64,000 nt of DNA from Caulobacter sp. SL161 (lineage in GTDB: Bacteria; Pseudomonadota; Alphaproteobacteria; Caulobacterales; Caulobacteraceae). Location: the NCBI RefSeq assembly GCF_026672375.1, contig NZ_JAPPRA010000001.1:2666001-2730000 (forward strand). The letters are read 5' to 3'. The position numbers were made by a program, and so were the translations under genes. Numbering within the stretch: the first letter of the stretch is position 1; each line of letters begins with the position of its first letter. Shown one piece after another: positions 52,177 to 60,328 of this stretch. The notes under the pieces were generated by a model, which was given only the letters and a program-made list of their open reading frames with translations, did not search any database and had not been told where the DNA came from.

Positions 52177-54168
52177 ATGAGCGATCGCTCCGCCCTCTTC
52201 GACGTACGCTCCTCCACGAGCGTGAGCCTCGATCAGGTCGTTCGCCGTGACACGGTCGAGATTCCGGATGAGGCGGCTCTGGCCATGCCGGTGCAGCCGC
52301 TCAGCTTCTGGCAGGGCGGCGCGCGACGCGCCACCGCGCTGATCCAGGACATGAACCTGCGCCGCTGGATGCTGGGCCTGATGACCATCGCCATGGGCGT
52401 CGCGGGCTGGAAGGCCTCGTTCGACACCATCGCGCTCGGCGGAGTCACCCGCCTTGAAGCCGTGGTTCTGACGCTGCTGGCGCCGCTGTTCCTGGCCCTG
52501 TCGCTGTGGTTCTGCACGGCGCTCATCGGTTTCGTGGTCCTTATGGGCCGGCCGAAGGACCCGCTCGGCATCGACAGTGAAGCGCCGATGCCCAAGCTGC
52601 ACACGCGCACCGCCATCCTGATGCCGGTCTACAACGAGGACGCTGCGGCGGTGTTCGCCCGTCTGCGCGCCATGGACGCCTCGATCGCTGAGACAGGCGC
52701 GGCCCGCAACTTCGACATCTTCGTCATCAGCGACACGCGCGACGCCCAGGTCGCCCTAGCCGAGCAGGCCTGCTTTGCGCGGTTCCGCCGCGAGGCGAAC
52801 TGCAACGTCTATTACCGCATCCGCAAGGAAAACACGGGCCGCAAGGCCGGCAATGTCGCCGACTGGGTCAGCCGCTGGGGCAGCGCCTACGAGCACATGC
52901 TGGTGCTGGACGCCGACAGCCTGATGACCGGCGAGGCCATGGTGCGCCTGGCCGACGCCATGGAGCGTCACCCGGGGGCGGGTCTTATCCAGACCATGCC
53001 GATGATCATCAACGGCCAGACGATCTTCGCCCGCACCCTGCAGTTCGCCACGCGCCTGTACGGCCGCGTCGCCTGGACGGGTCTGGCCTGGTGGTCGGGT
53101 TCGGAAAGCTCGTTCTGGGGCCACAACGCGATCGTGCGCACCCGCGCCTTCGCCGAGACCTGCGGCCTGCCGCATCTGCCGGGTCCCAAGCCCTTCGGCG
53201 GCGAGGTGATGAGCCACGACGCCCTGGAAAGCGCCCTGCTCCGCCGCGGCGGCTGGAGCGTGCACCTGGCCCCCTATCTCGACGGCTCCTACGAAGAGAG
53301 CCCCTCCAACCTGCTCGACTTCGCCACCCGTGACCGTCGCTGGTGCCGGGGCAATATCCAGCACGTGCCGTTGATCGCTCTGCCCGGCCTGCACTGGATG
53401 AGCCGCATGCACCTGGTGATCGGCGTGCTGAGCTACGCCCTGTCGCCGCTGTGGTTCTTCTGTCTGTCGGCCGGCCTGATCTCGCGCGCCCTGATGCCGG
53501 AGCTCAAAAAGGCCGCCTTCACCATGGCCGACCTGAAGGCCGCCGCCCACGCCCTGATCGACTGGCGCGAGATCCAGGCGACCGCCTGGGCGATGATCAT
53601 CACCTTCGTGCTGCTGTTCGGGCCCAAGATCCTCGGCGCCATCCTCGTGCTGGCCCGCAAGGGCGAGGTAAAGGGCTTTGGCGGCAAGCGCCGCATGGCC
53701 GCCGGCCTGGGCGTCGAAATGCTGCTGTCGGCTCTGGTCGCGCCGATGCTGATGTTCACCCAGACCCGCGCCATCGTGGAAATCCTGGCCGGCAAGGTCG
53801 GCGGCTGGGCGGCGCAACGCCGCGACGCCGACAAGGTCGACTTCAAGGAAGCCTGGGCCGCCATGGGCTGGATCAGCCTGTCGGGCCTGATCCTGGCCGC
53901 CTCGTTCTGGTTCACGCCGGACCTGTTGACCGCCACCGCGCCGATCCTGGCCGGCCTGGTCCTGGCCGTGCCCCTGACCATGCTGGGCGCGCACAAGGCG
54001 GCCGGCCTGAAGTTGAAGGCCAACGGCCTGTTCATGACGCCGGAAGAGCGCCGCCCGCCGGCCATCGTCCGCGCCGCCGTGGGCGCGGCCTGCGAGCCGC
54101 CGATCCGCTGGTTCGCCCGGAACGGTCGCCCGATCGGCCCGACGACCAAGATCCGCGACGCGGCCTAA
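52177..54168 (+). CDS. opgH: osmoregulated periplasmic glucan glucosyltransferase OpgH (MdoH)
   Basis: 663 residues. Cytoplasmic GT2 domain between membrane helices. Motifs: AILMPVYNEDAAAVFARL, VISDTRDAQVALAEQ, MLVLDADSLMTGEAMVRLAD (DxD-type metal site near residue 245), SHDALESALLRRGGWSVHL, and the processivity motif ATRDRRWCRGNIQHVPL. About seven transmembrane helices. It makes beta-glucan chains in the periplasm. In Caulobacter, OpgH is known to be essential for normal shape. The gene stands alone here; opgG is not adjacent. Confidence 0.93.
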   Translation: MSDRSALFDVRSSTSVSLDQVVRRDTVEIPDEAALAMPVQPLSFWQGGARRATALIQDMNLRRWMLGLMTIAMGVAGWKASFDTIALGGVTRLEAVVLTLLAPLFLALSLWFCTALIGFVVLMGRPKDPLGIDSEAPMPKLHTRTAILMPVYNEDAAAVFARLRAMDASIAETGAARNFDIFVISDTRDAQVALAEQACFARFRREANCNVYYRIRKENTGRKAGNVADWVSRWGSAYEHMLVLDADSLMTGEAMVRLADAMERHPGAGLIQTMPMIINGQTIFARTLQFATRLYGRVAWTGLAWWSGSESSFWGHNAIVRTRAFAETCGLPHLPGPKPFGGEVMSHDALESALLRRGGWSVHLAPYLDGSYEESPSNLLDFATRDRRWCRGNIQHVPLIALPGLHWMSRMHLVIGVLSYALSPLWFFCLSAGLISRALMPELKKAAFTMADLKAAAHALIDWREIQATAWAMIITFVLLFGPKILGAILVLARKGEVKGFGGKRRMAAGLGVEMLLSALVAPMLMFTQTRAIVEILAGKVGGWAAQRRDADKVDFKEAWAAMGWISLSGLILAASFWFTPDLLTATAPILAGLVLAVPLTMLGAHKAAGLKLKANGLFMTPEERRPPAIVRAAVGAACEPPIRWFARNGRPIGPTTKIRDAA

Positions 54169-54256
54169 TCCACGGGTAAAACGTCGATCCGACTGGTCCT
54201 CAAAGGCCCGGAGCGGTAGAAGCGCGGCTTCGTTTGTTTTTTCGGAGCCGGGTGCC

Positions 54257-55153
54257 GTGTCGCGTCTGTTCAGCGCCTATGTGATCGTCGATTGGAGCGC
54301 GGCAGCCAAGCCGACCACGGGCGCGGACTCCATCTGGATCGGCGTGCTCAAGCGCGATGTCCGTTTCCGGCTGAGCTTCGAGAGCTATAATCCAGCGACG
54401 CGCGGCGAGGCCGAGACGAAGCTGGCCTCGATCCTGGACGACCTGAAAAAGCGTGGCGAGCGCGCCCTGGTGGGTTTCGACTTCCCGCTCGGTTTCCCGC
54501 GCGGCCTGGCGCAAGCCCTGGCCCTGCCGGGCGAAACGCCCTGGCGCGCGGTCTGGGACCAGCTGGGCAAGATGGTCAAGGACAAGGCCGACAACACCAA
54601 CAACCGCTTTGGCGTCGGCTCTGAGATCAATCGCCGCCTGACGGGCGGCCCGTTCCCCTTCTGGGGTTGCCCGCCCAAGGACGCCCTGACGACCCTGCAA
54701 CCCAAGCGGGTGCGCGAGCATGGGCCGGACGACCTGCCCGAGTTCCGCTATGCGGATCAGGCCGCAAAGGGCGCGCACTCGATCTGGAAGCTCTACTACA
54801 ACGGCTCGGTCGGCGGTCAGGCGATCATGGGCATTCCGGCCGTGCGCCGCCTGAAGGACGCCCGCGGCGACGCTGTTCGGGTCTGGCCGTTCGAGACGGG
54901 CTTCAAGGTCCTGACGGACGCCGATCTGGAGGGCGTCGAGGTGGTGGTGGCTGAGGTCTATCCCTCGCTGCTCAAGCCCACGCCGGCGCCGGGCGAGGTC
55001 AAGGACCTGGCCCAGGTCCGCAGCCTGGCCGAACACTTCGCCAAGCTCGACGAAGCCGGCAAGCTAGGCGCCCTGTTCGACGCACCCAAGGGCCTAGCCG
55101 AAGACGCCCTCGTGGCGGCGGCGACCGAGGAAGGCTGGATCCTGGGAGCCTAG
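54257..55153 (+). CDS. DUF429-like RNase H fold protein (often annotated as CbiG-like)
   Basis: 298 residues from GTG. Motifs: YVIVDWSAAAKP at the start, ALVGFDFPLGFPRGLA near residue 72, and VVVAEVYPSLLKP near 232. These acidic segments (DWSA, GFDFPLG, EVYPS) match the DUF429/RNase H-like layout, where the Asp and Glu could bind metal. Some databases call this family CbiG cobalamin biosynthesis, but CbiG motifs are not evident and no cobalamin genes are near. Function unknown. Its TAG stop is the end of a repeat element. Confidence 0.7.
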   Translation: MSRLFSAYVIVDWSAAAKPTTGADSIWIGVLKRDVRFRLSFESYNPATRGEAETKLASILDDLKKRGERALVGFDFPLGFPRGLAQALALPGETPWRAVWDQLGKMVKDKADNTNNRFGVGSEINRRLTGGPFPFWGCPPKDALTTLQPKRVREHGPDDLPEFRYADQAAKGAHSIWKLYYNGSVGGQAIMGIPAVRRLKDARGDAVRVWPFETGFKVLTDADLEGVEVVVAEVYPSLLKPTPAPGEVKDLAQVRSLAEHFAKLDEAGKLGALFDAPKGLAEDALVAAATEEGWILGA

Positions 55154-55263
55154 AGCCTTTAGCCTGAAATCGGAATCGATTTCAGGCGTTAAAAAGTCTC
55201 TAAATCAGATACTTAGAGCGTGAGAGTAGCCGAACCGGTTCCCACTTTCGGCCTCACGCTCTA
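55151..55263. repeat. palindromic element with TAGAGC/GCTCTA ends, copy 2
   Basis: 113 bases. The left end TAGAGCCTTTAGC matches copy 1 at 16048, and it ends CACGCTCTA. Inner hairpins are GCCTGAAATC-GGAATC-GATTTCAGGC and the long pairing of AGAGCGTGAG with CTCACGCTCT around CCGAACCGGTTCCC. It provides the TAG stop of the upstream plus gene and the stop (CTA on plus) of the MATE gene on minus, exactly as copy 1 does. Confidence 0.8.
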
Positions 55264-56601
55264 GGCCGCCTCCTGCGCGGCCTTCCGGTCCCGCCAGTCC
55301 AGCATTCGGAAGCGCCACAGCAGGAACCCGGCCGCCAGGAAGCTGGTCACGATGATCGAGACCAGCACGCCGTTCAGGCCCATGCCCTTGGGTATCGCCA
55401 GCCACCAGGCCAGCGGCCCCATGACCAGGGCGTAGCTGATCAGGTGGGTGATCGTCGGAACCCAGACCTCCCCGCGCGCGCGCAGCGCCTGGGCCGCGAC
55501 CACCTGCACCGCGTCGGGCGCGAAGAACAGGCAAGCCAACACCAGGGCCGGCAGGATCAGCGCCAGCGCGGCAGGATCGGTCGTGTAGGCCAGGGCGACC
55601 CAGTGCTTGGTCGGGTATAGCAACAGGCCGAACAGCACGCCGATCACGCCGATCACCGCAAAGGCGATCCAGCCGGCGCGGGTCATGCCCGCCGGGTCGC
55701 GCGCGCCATAGGCTCGCCCCACCAGCACCGCCGTAGCCGAGGCCACGCCCAGCGGCACCATGAAGATGATCGCCGAGACATTCAGCACCACCGTGTAGGC
55801 GGCGACCGCGAGGGCGCTGATCCAGCCGCAGATCAGGTTCATGCCCGCAAAGGCCGAGACCTCGAAGAAGTTGGACGCCCCTGCGCCATAGCCGATGCGG
55901 CGCTGCTCGATCTCGGCAGGCCGGTCGCGAGCGGGCTTGTCGAACACGCCCAGTTCGCGCGCCTCCTTCATGCGGATGACGAAGATCGCCAGCGCCAGGG
56001 CCAGGGCCGATCGCGCGATGAAGGTCGCCCAGGCGCCGCCCACCGCGCCCAGCGCCGGCAGTCCCAGAACGCCCGGCACTAGCAGCAGGTTGGCGCCCAG
56101 GTTCACGACATTGGCCAGCCACATCATCGCCGCGCCCGGTCCTGGCCGCGAGAGCCCCTCCAGCCAGAACGTCAGAACCACCGAGATCGCATAGACCGGC
56201 AGGGACAGCGAAAAGACGATCAGCGGCAGGGTCGCGCCCTCGGCTAGACCATCCTTCAAGCCCATGGACTGCAGGAACATGGGTCCCAGCAGCGCCAGCA
56301 GGGCCATCGACCCGAAGCCCAGCCAGCCCGCGTAAACGAGCCCCCGCCGCAGCACCGCGCCGGTTTCATGCGGATTGCCCGCCCCCATCGCGCGCGCGGT
56401 CATCACCTGCACGCCCACCAGAAGGCCGACCGTCGCGGTCACGAACACCGAAGACGGCGCCCAGGCCATGGCGTGATAGCCAAGCTGCTGCGCCGAGAAA
56501 TGGCCGACCACGATCGCGTCGGTCAGGCCCATCACCATGATGCCCAGGCGCGACAGCACGACCGGCCCCGCCAGGCGGAGCAGTTCAATCAGATCGGTCA
56601 T
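55261..56601 (-). CDS. MATE family multidrug efflux transporter
   Basis: 446 residues from the ATG of MTDLIELLRLAGPVVLSRLG, which is the normal MATE start; an in-frame TTG 25 codons upstream exists but adds nothing typical. Twelve transmembrane helices in two halves, with MVMGLTDAIVVGHF, AWAPSSVFVTATVGLLVGV and VNLGANLLLVPGVLG in the first and VASATAVLVGRAYGARDPAG in the second. The two AR/GA-rich loops at equivalent places are characteristic. Exports cationic drugs or metabolites with Na+ or H+. Confidence 0.88.
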   Translation of the reverse strand: MTDLIELLRLAGPVVLSRLGIMVMGLTDAIVVGHFSAQQLGYHAMAWAPSSVFVTATVGLLVGVQVMTARAMGAGNPHETGAVLRRGLVYAGWLGFGSMALLALLGPMFLQSMGLKDGLAEGATLPLIVFSLSLPVYAISVVLTFWLEGLSRPGPGAAMMWLANVVNLGANLLLVPGVLGLPALGAVGGAWATFIARSALALALAIFVIRMKEARELGVFDKPARDRPAEIEQRRIGYGAGASNFFEVSAFAGMNLICGWISALAVAAYTVVLNVSAIIFMVPLGVASATAVLVGRAYGARDPAGMTRAGWIAFAVIGVIGVLFGLLLYPTKHWVALAYTTDPAALALILPALVLACLFFAPDAVQVVAAQALRARGEVWVPTITHLISYALVMGPLAWWLAIPKGMGLNGVLVSIIVTSFLAAGFLLWRFRMLDWRDRKAAQEAA

Positions 56602-56794
56602 AATGGGGCCGCGCGGCCGCTCCGGAAGGAGCGCCGTTCCGGCCGCGTCGCGCGGCATGGTCGTCACCACTGTCAAAGAAGGGGCGCAAGGTGGCCCATG
56701 CCCGTTTTCCGGGCAACCCGCATTTAGCGGCGCTTGGCGCGACGCGCCAGCCTCGGCCCCGCGAACCCGTAGGGTCGGGTGACGGTTTCAGCGG

Positions 56795-57274
56795 CTAGTG
56801 CGGCCACACCTCGCTGAGAACCTTGGCCTGACCGTCCTTGAAGCTGACCTCCATCGACGGGTCCTTGGGCTTGCCCGTGGCGAACAGCTCGTAGATGACC
56901 ATGCCGTCGTTCTGCTTGCTTTCGATCACCCGCACCGGCGTGATGGCCTTGCCCGAGGCTGCGGCGGCGTCTCGAACGGCCTTGGGCGCATCGCTCCAGG
57001 CGATGTCACGCTGGGTCTCGACAATGGTCCAGGCGCCGTCCTTCTCCAGCAGGTCAAACTCGATCTCCGAACCATCCGGCATCACGCCCTCCACGTCGAA
57101 GTAGCGGCGGTTCTCGCGCTCCTTCAGCTCGGCTTCCTTGATGGTCATGGCCGGGGCGGCGCCCTTGACGACGGCGACGACGGCCGCCGGCAGATCCTTG
57201 GCGGCGACCTTAGTGATCTTGGTCTCAACGGGGGCCTGGGCGAGTGCGAGAACCGAGATGAGAAGCGGGACCAT
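56795..57274 (-). CDS. exported PepSY-like protein
   Basis: 159 residues. Short signal peptide (MVPLLISVLALAQAPVE). Two PepSY-like repeats: LPAAVVAVVKGAAPAMTIKEAELKE with YFDVEGVMPDGSEIEFDLLEKDG, then VRDAAAASGKAITPVRVIESKQN with YELFATGKPKDPSMEVSFKDG. PepSY domains bind or inhibit periplasmic peptidases. Nothing adjacent pairs with it. GGAGG precedes the ATG. Confidence 0.75.
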   Translation of the reverse strand: MVPLLISVLALAQAPVETKITKVAAKDLPAAVVAVVKGAAPAMTIKEAELKERENRRYFDVEGVMPDGSEIEFDLLEKDGAWTIVETQRDIAWSDAPKAVRDAAAASGKAITPVRVIESKQNDGMVIYELFATGKPKDPSMEVSFKDGQAKVLSEVWPH

Positions 57275-57390
57275 GGGGACCTCCTCGTGGAACGGGCCTT
57301 ACGACCATAGCCGTCATCGCGGCCGAAAACGATGCGAAGGCGGTATCGCAGACGCATGCTATTCGATCCACCGCCCATGGAGTCGCCATC

Positions 57391-57777
57391 ATGCCCCGCC
57401 GCGTCGCCCTCGTGTCCCTGCTCGTCGCCGACTATGACGAGGCGATCGCCTTCTATGTCGGCAAGCTGGGCTTCTCTCTGGTCGAGGACACCGACATGGG
57501 CCACGGCAAACGGTGGGTGGTCGTGTCGCCCGGGGGCGACGGGACCCAGTTTCTGCTCGCCCGCGCTGTGGGCGAGCAGGCCGAAGTCATCGGCCGCCAG
57601 GGCGGCGGACGGGTGTGGCTGTTCCTGCACACGGACGATTTCGCCGGAGACCATGCGCGCATGAGTCAGGCCGGCGTTCGGTTCCTGGAGGACCCCCGTC
57701 ACGAAGCTTATGGCACGGTCGTTGTATTCGAGGACCTGTCGGGCAATCGTTGGGACCTGATGCAACCCAAGGCCTGA
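57391..57777 (+). CDS. VOC (glyoxalase/bleomycin-resistance) superfamily protein
   Basis: 128 residues, two beta-alpha-beta-beta-beta units. VSLLVADYDEAIAFYVGKLGF is the N-terminal motif, KRWVVVSPGGDGTQFLLA the middle, and TVVVFEDLSGNRWDLMQP the C-terminal metal-bearing strand (a Glu-rich site). The reaction cannot be told. It is 7 bases upstream of the ThuA gene and likely in an operon with it. Confidence 0.85.
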   Translation: MPRRVALVSLLVADYDEAIAFYVGKLGFSLVEDTDMGHGKRWVVVSPGGDGTQFLLARAVGEQAEVIGRQGGGRVWLFLHTDDFAGDHARMSQAGVRFLEDPRHEAYGTVVVFEDLSGNRWDLMQPKA

Positions 57778-57784
57778 GATCACC

Positions 57785-58828
57785 ATGTTCCGACTGCTGA
57801 CCCTGGTCGCGCTGGTGACCGCCCTCGCCTGCTCAACCGTGCAGGCTGTGCAGGCCGAGCTCCAGATCCGCGTGCTCTATCTGAGCCAATCGGTCGGGTG
57901 GCGACATGCCCCGGTGACCCGCCCCCAGAACAGCAACGGACCAACGCCCTCAGAGGTGGCCCTCGCCGAGATCGGCGGCCAGAGCGGGGCCTTCAGCGTG
58001 GAGTCGACGCAGGACGCCCGCGACATCACGCCGGAAAAGCTCAAGACGATCGACGTGCTGGTTTTCTACACCACGGGTGAGCTCCCGATCTCAGCCGAGA
58101 CCTGGCAGGCGATCCAAAGCTGGATCGAAAGCGGCAAGGGTGGCTTCGTGGGCCTGCACAGCGCCACCGACACCCACTGGGACTATTCGGGGCCGGGCCA
58201 GACCTATACCGCCTTCATCAACGGCAGGTTCGCCGGTCACCCCTGGACGCAGGGCGCGCCGCTCACCATCCAGTCGCTCGGCGGCCAAAGCCCAGTCAAC
58301 AGGGCTTGGCCAAGCCGCTTCGCCTACGCCGAAGAGATCTATCAGTATTCGGACTATAACCCGAAGAAGGTCCGGGTGCTGCAGGCGCTGGACTTCACCG
58401 AGACGCCGCTGAAACGACCCTGGTTCGTGCCGGTCACCTGGACTCGGCAGATCGGCAAGGGCCGGCTGTTCCACACCAATCTTGGCCACACCCCCAGCAC
58501 CTGGAACGACGCGCGCTACCGCGCCCAGATCCTGGACGCGATCCGCTGGACCGCCCATCGTCTCCCCGGCTCGGCGACGCCGAACCCCGAGGAACAGGCT
58601 CTGTGGGCCTTGCGGTCTCTGCTGGCCTACGACAATCGGCCGCGGGCCGACGTCGAGACACGGATGGCCAGGCTGACCAAGGCCGACAGGACCTGGCTGC
58701 TGGCAGCCGCCGCCCGCACGGCTGCGCTTCGCCCGCTCTGGCCGGAGAAGCCCCAAAGCGACAAGAGCGCTTTCGAGACGGCCTATCGCGCTGTTCTCGC
58801 CGACGTGCTCGCCCGCTCAGAGTCCTAA
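57785..58828 (+). CDS. exported ThuA-domain protein
   Basis: 347 residues with a signal peptide (LVALVTALACSTVQAVQA). The ThuA fold, a flavodoxin/glutamine amidotransferase-like domain used in trehalose/sugar catabolism, is present to about residue 265: VLYLSQSVGWRHAPVTRP, VLVFYTTGELPISAE, IESGKGGFVGLHSATDTHWDY (the class signature with His/Ser), and KRPWFVPVTWTRQIGKGRLFHTNLGHTPSTW. The last 80 residues are a separate helical tail. Its TAA stop overlaps the convergent DUF2239 gene. Confidence 0.85.
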   Translation: MFRLLTLVALVTALACSTVQAVQAELQIRVLYLSQSVGWRHAPVTRPQNSNGPTPSEVALAEIGGQSGAFSVESTQDARDITPEKLKTIDVLVFYTTGELPISAETWQAIQSWIESGKGGFVGLHSATDTHWDYSGPGQTYTAFINGRFAGHPWTQGAPLTIQSLGGQSPVNRAWPSRFAYAEEIYQYSDYNPKKVRVLQALDFTETPLKRPWFVPVTWTRQIGKGRLFHTNLGHTPSTWNDARYRAQILDAIRWTAHRLPGSATPNPEEQALWALRSLLAYDNRPRADVETRMARLTKADRTWLLAAAARTAALRPLWPEKPQSDKSAFETAYRAVLADVLARSES

Positions 58829-59385
58829 GGCGCCGCCTCGTCCGTCCCGAACGCTTCGGCCGTATAGGTGCGGAGCTGAGCGGCGATGTCGTCGGGCCAG
58901 CTCTCGATCTGCGTTTCGAACCCCGCGTCGTCGCCCGCATAGAGGCTGCGCATGGCCTCTTCGAAGCCGGGCAGATCGCCCGCCATGGCGGAGGCGAAGC
59001 GATAGGCCGCGTCACGCGAGGCGCGGATGCGGTCCGGCCCCTCGGCGGCGCGACGTGCGGCCTCGACCAGCTTTCTCAGCGCCACGGACGCGCCGCCGGG
59101 CTGGGCGGAGAGCCAGTCCCAATGTCGGGGCAGCAAGGTCACTTCACGGGCGACGACGCCCAGCTTGGGTCGACCGCGTCCGCGCGGCGCTTCGCCTTCT
59201 GGTGCGAACCGCGCCTTCAGGGCTTCCGGACCGCCACTGAGATCGAAATCGACCGATCGCCCCTGGGGATCAAAGATCAGGACCCCCGCCTCGGTTGACA
59301 GCGCCTGGGCCGCCAGAGCCGCCTCAAGCCGCGATCCCGCCGCGACGCGACGTGTTGCGTGGAAGACTACAAATCGCTCGTCCAT
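58825..59385 (-). CDS. DUF2239 family protein
   Basis: 186 residues. Start at ATG of MDERFVVFHATRRVA, one base past the GIY-YIG stop (TGATG overlap), which supports it. Conserved DUF2239 blocks are GVLIFDPQGRSVDFDLSGGP, GRPKLGVVAREVTLLPRHWDWL and PGGASVALRKLVEAAR. The helical C-terminus has AYRFASAMAGDLPGFEEAMRSLYAGD. Function unknown. Co-translated with the GIY-YIG protein. Confidence 0.85.
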   Translation of the reverse strand: MDERFVVFHATRRVAAGSRLEAALAAQALSTEAGVLIFDPQGRSVDFDLSGGPEALKARFAPEGEAPRGRGRPKLGVVAREVTLLPRHWDWLSAQPGGASVALRKLVEAARRAAEGPDRIRASRDAAYRFASAMAGDLPGFEEAMRSLYAGDDAGFETQIESWPDDIAAQLRTYTAEAFGTDEAAP

Positions 59386-59720
59386 CAGTTCAGCCCCCGG
59401 GCGCCGAGGGCCCCTATCCAATAGCCGCGCCGTTCCTTGAGGCGCGAGGCGCGGCCGAACGCATCGAGTCCCTCGACGTCGACACCTTCGATCGCTTCGA
59501 AGGCGAAGGCGTCGCCGCCATGGGCGTTCCATGCCGCCTGGAGGCTAGGTTCGCGGTGCGACCCGAGACGAAGGGAGAACCAGATCCCGTTCTGCCGGGT
59601 GGAAAGGTCTGGCGTCGCGCCGACCCACACCTCGCCGGTCGTCTCGCAGCGGATCGCGTAGACACCGCTTTCGACCTTGCGTTCTTTGTAAGCGCGCCGC
59701 AGCGCCTCGCGTCCGGACAT
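59385..59720 (-). CDS. GIY-YIG domain protein
   Basis: 111 residues. ESGVYAIRCETTGEVWVGAT is the GIY-YIG-like start (GVYAI for GIY, VWVGAT for YIG), followed by a conserved Arg in RQNGIWFSLRLG, HREPSLQAAW and the Glu/Asn part AFAFEAIEGVD. The Y of the YIG has become V, so nuclease activity is uncertain; similar stand-alone GIY-YIG proteins act in DNA repair or are uncharacterised. AGGAGG lies 6 bases before the ATG. Co-translated with DUF2239. Confidence 0.82.
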   Translation of the reverse strand: MSGREALRRAYKERKVESGVYAIRCETTGEVWVGATPDLSTRQNGIWFSLRLGSHREPSLQAAWNAHGGDAFAFEAIEGVDVEGLDAFGRASRLKERRGYWIGALGARGLN

Positions 59721-59742
59721 AACGAACCTCCTGGCACGCTAT

Positions 59743-59777
59743 TTACCCGGATAAAATATGGAGTCAATATTACCCGG
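59743..59777 (-). promoter_or_regulatory. direct repeats TTACCCGG around an AT-rich core, candidate operator
   Basis: TTACCCGG occurs at 59743-59750 and again at 59770-59777 (27 bases apart) flanking ATAAAATATGGAGTCAATA. The segment is far AT-richer than its surroundings and lies just upstream of the GIY-YIG gene and downstream of the 128-residue gene. A regulator binding direct repeats is plausible; no regulator gene is adjacent. Confidence 0.4.
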
Positions 59778-59781
59778 GCGA

Positions 59782-60168
59782 TTATGCCGGAATGGGCCGG
59801 TAGGAGATGTAGCCCCGCTCGACCATGCGGCGGGTGGCCTCATAGACGGCGGTCAGCTCCTCGTAGGTCAGCCTTAGATGAGCCAGACGCGCCAACTGAC
59901 CTTCGGAAAGTGTTGCGCCGCCCTCGGCCATCTGCGCCGCCTCGCTCACCCATTTGGCGCGCGCGGTTGCGGCCGCCACGGCCAAGCGCTGGAACTGACC
60001 GCCTTCCACCTTGGGGAAGGTCGCGCCAAGCACCGCCTTGTTGGAAGCGTATGCAGTGTAGTCGATCTGTTCGAGGTAGCCACGCAACCGGCGCTGGACT
60101 TGAGGGTCCACGTCAGTGGGTTCGAAGTGGTCGCCTGTACGGCGCGTACTGGAAGTCATGGTCGCCAT
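59782..60168 (-). CDS. uncharacterised 128-residue helical protein
   Basis: 128 residues, soluble and helical, with no signal peptide or membrane helix. Segments: FEPTDVDPQVQRRLRGYLEQI, FQRLAVAAATARAKWVSEAAQM, LARLAHLRLTYEELTAVYEATRRM and a short end (ERGYISYRPIPA). I do not recognise a family. GGAGG lies 5 bases before the ATG. It could belong with the GIY-YIG and DUF2239 genes on the same strand, but the AT-rich direct-repeat region separates them. Confidence 0.7.
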   Translation of the reverse strand: MATMTSSTRRTGDHFEPTDVDPQVQRRLRGYLEQIDYTAYASNKAVLGATFPKVEGGQFQRLAVAAATARAKWVSEAAQMAEGGATLSEGQLARLAHLRLTYEELTAVYEATRRMVERGYISYRPIPA

Positions 60169-60328
60169 GACGGCCTCCGATCCGGCCGAAAATCGGCCGC
60201 TCAGAGCTTCAGCCTGCGCCGCAGAGCTTAAGGACGGGTTGAGAGCGCAAGGGCGCTACCGCCCGGCTAGAGCCGTTCAGGCCTTGGGCGGGTGCGACCA
60301 AACCGCCCAAGGCGTCGGAGGCCCGCGC

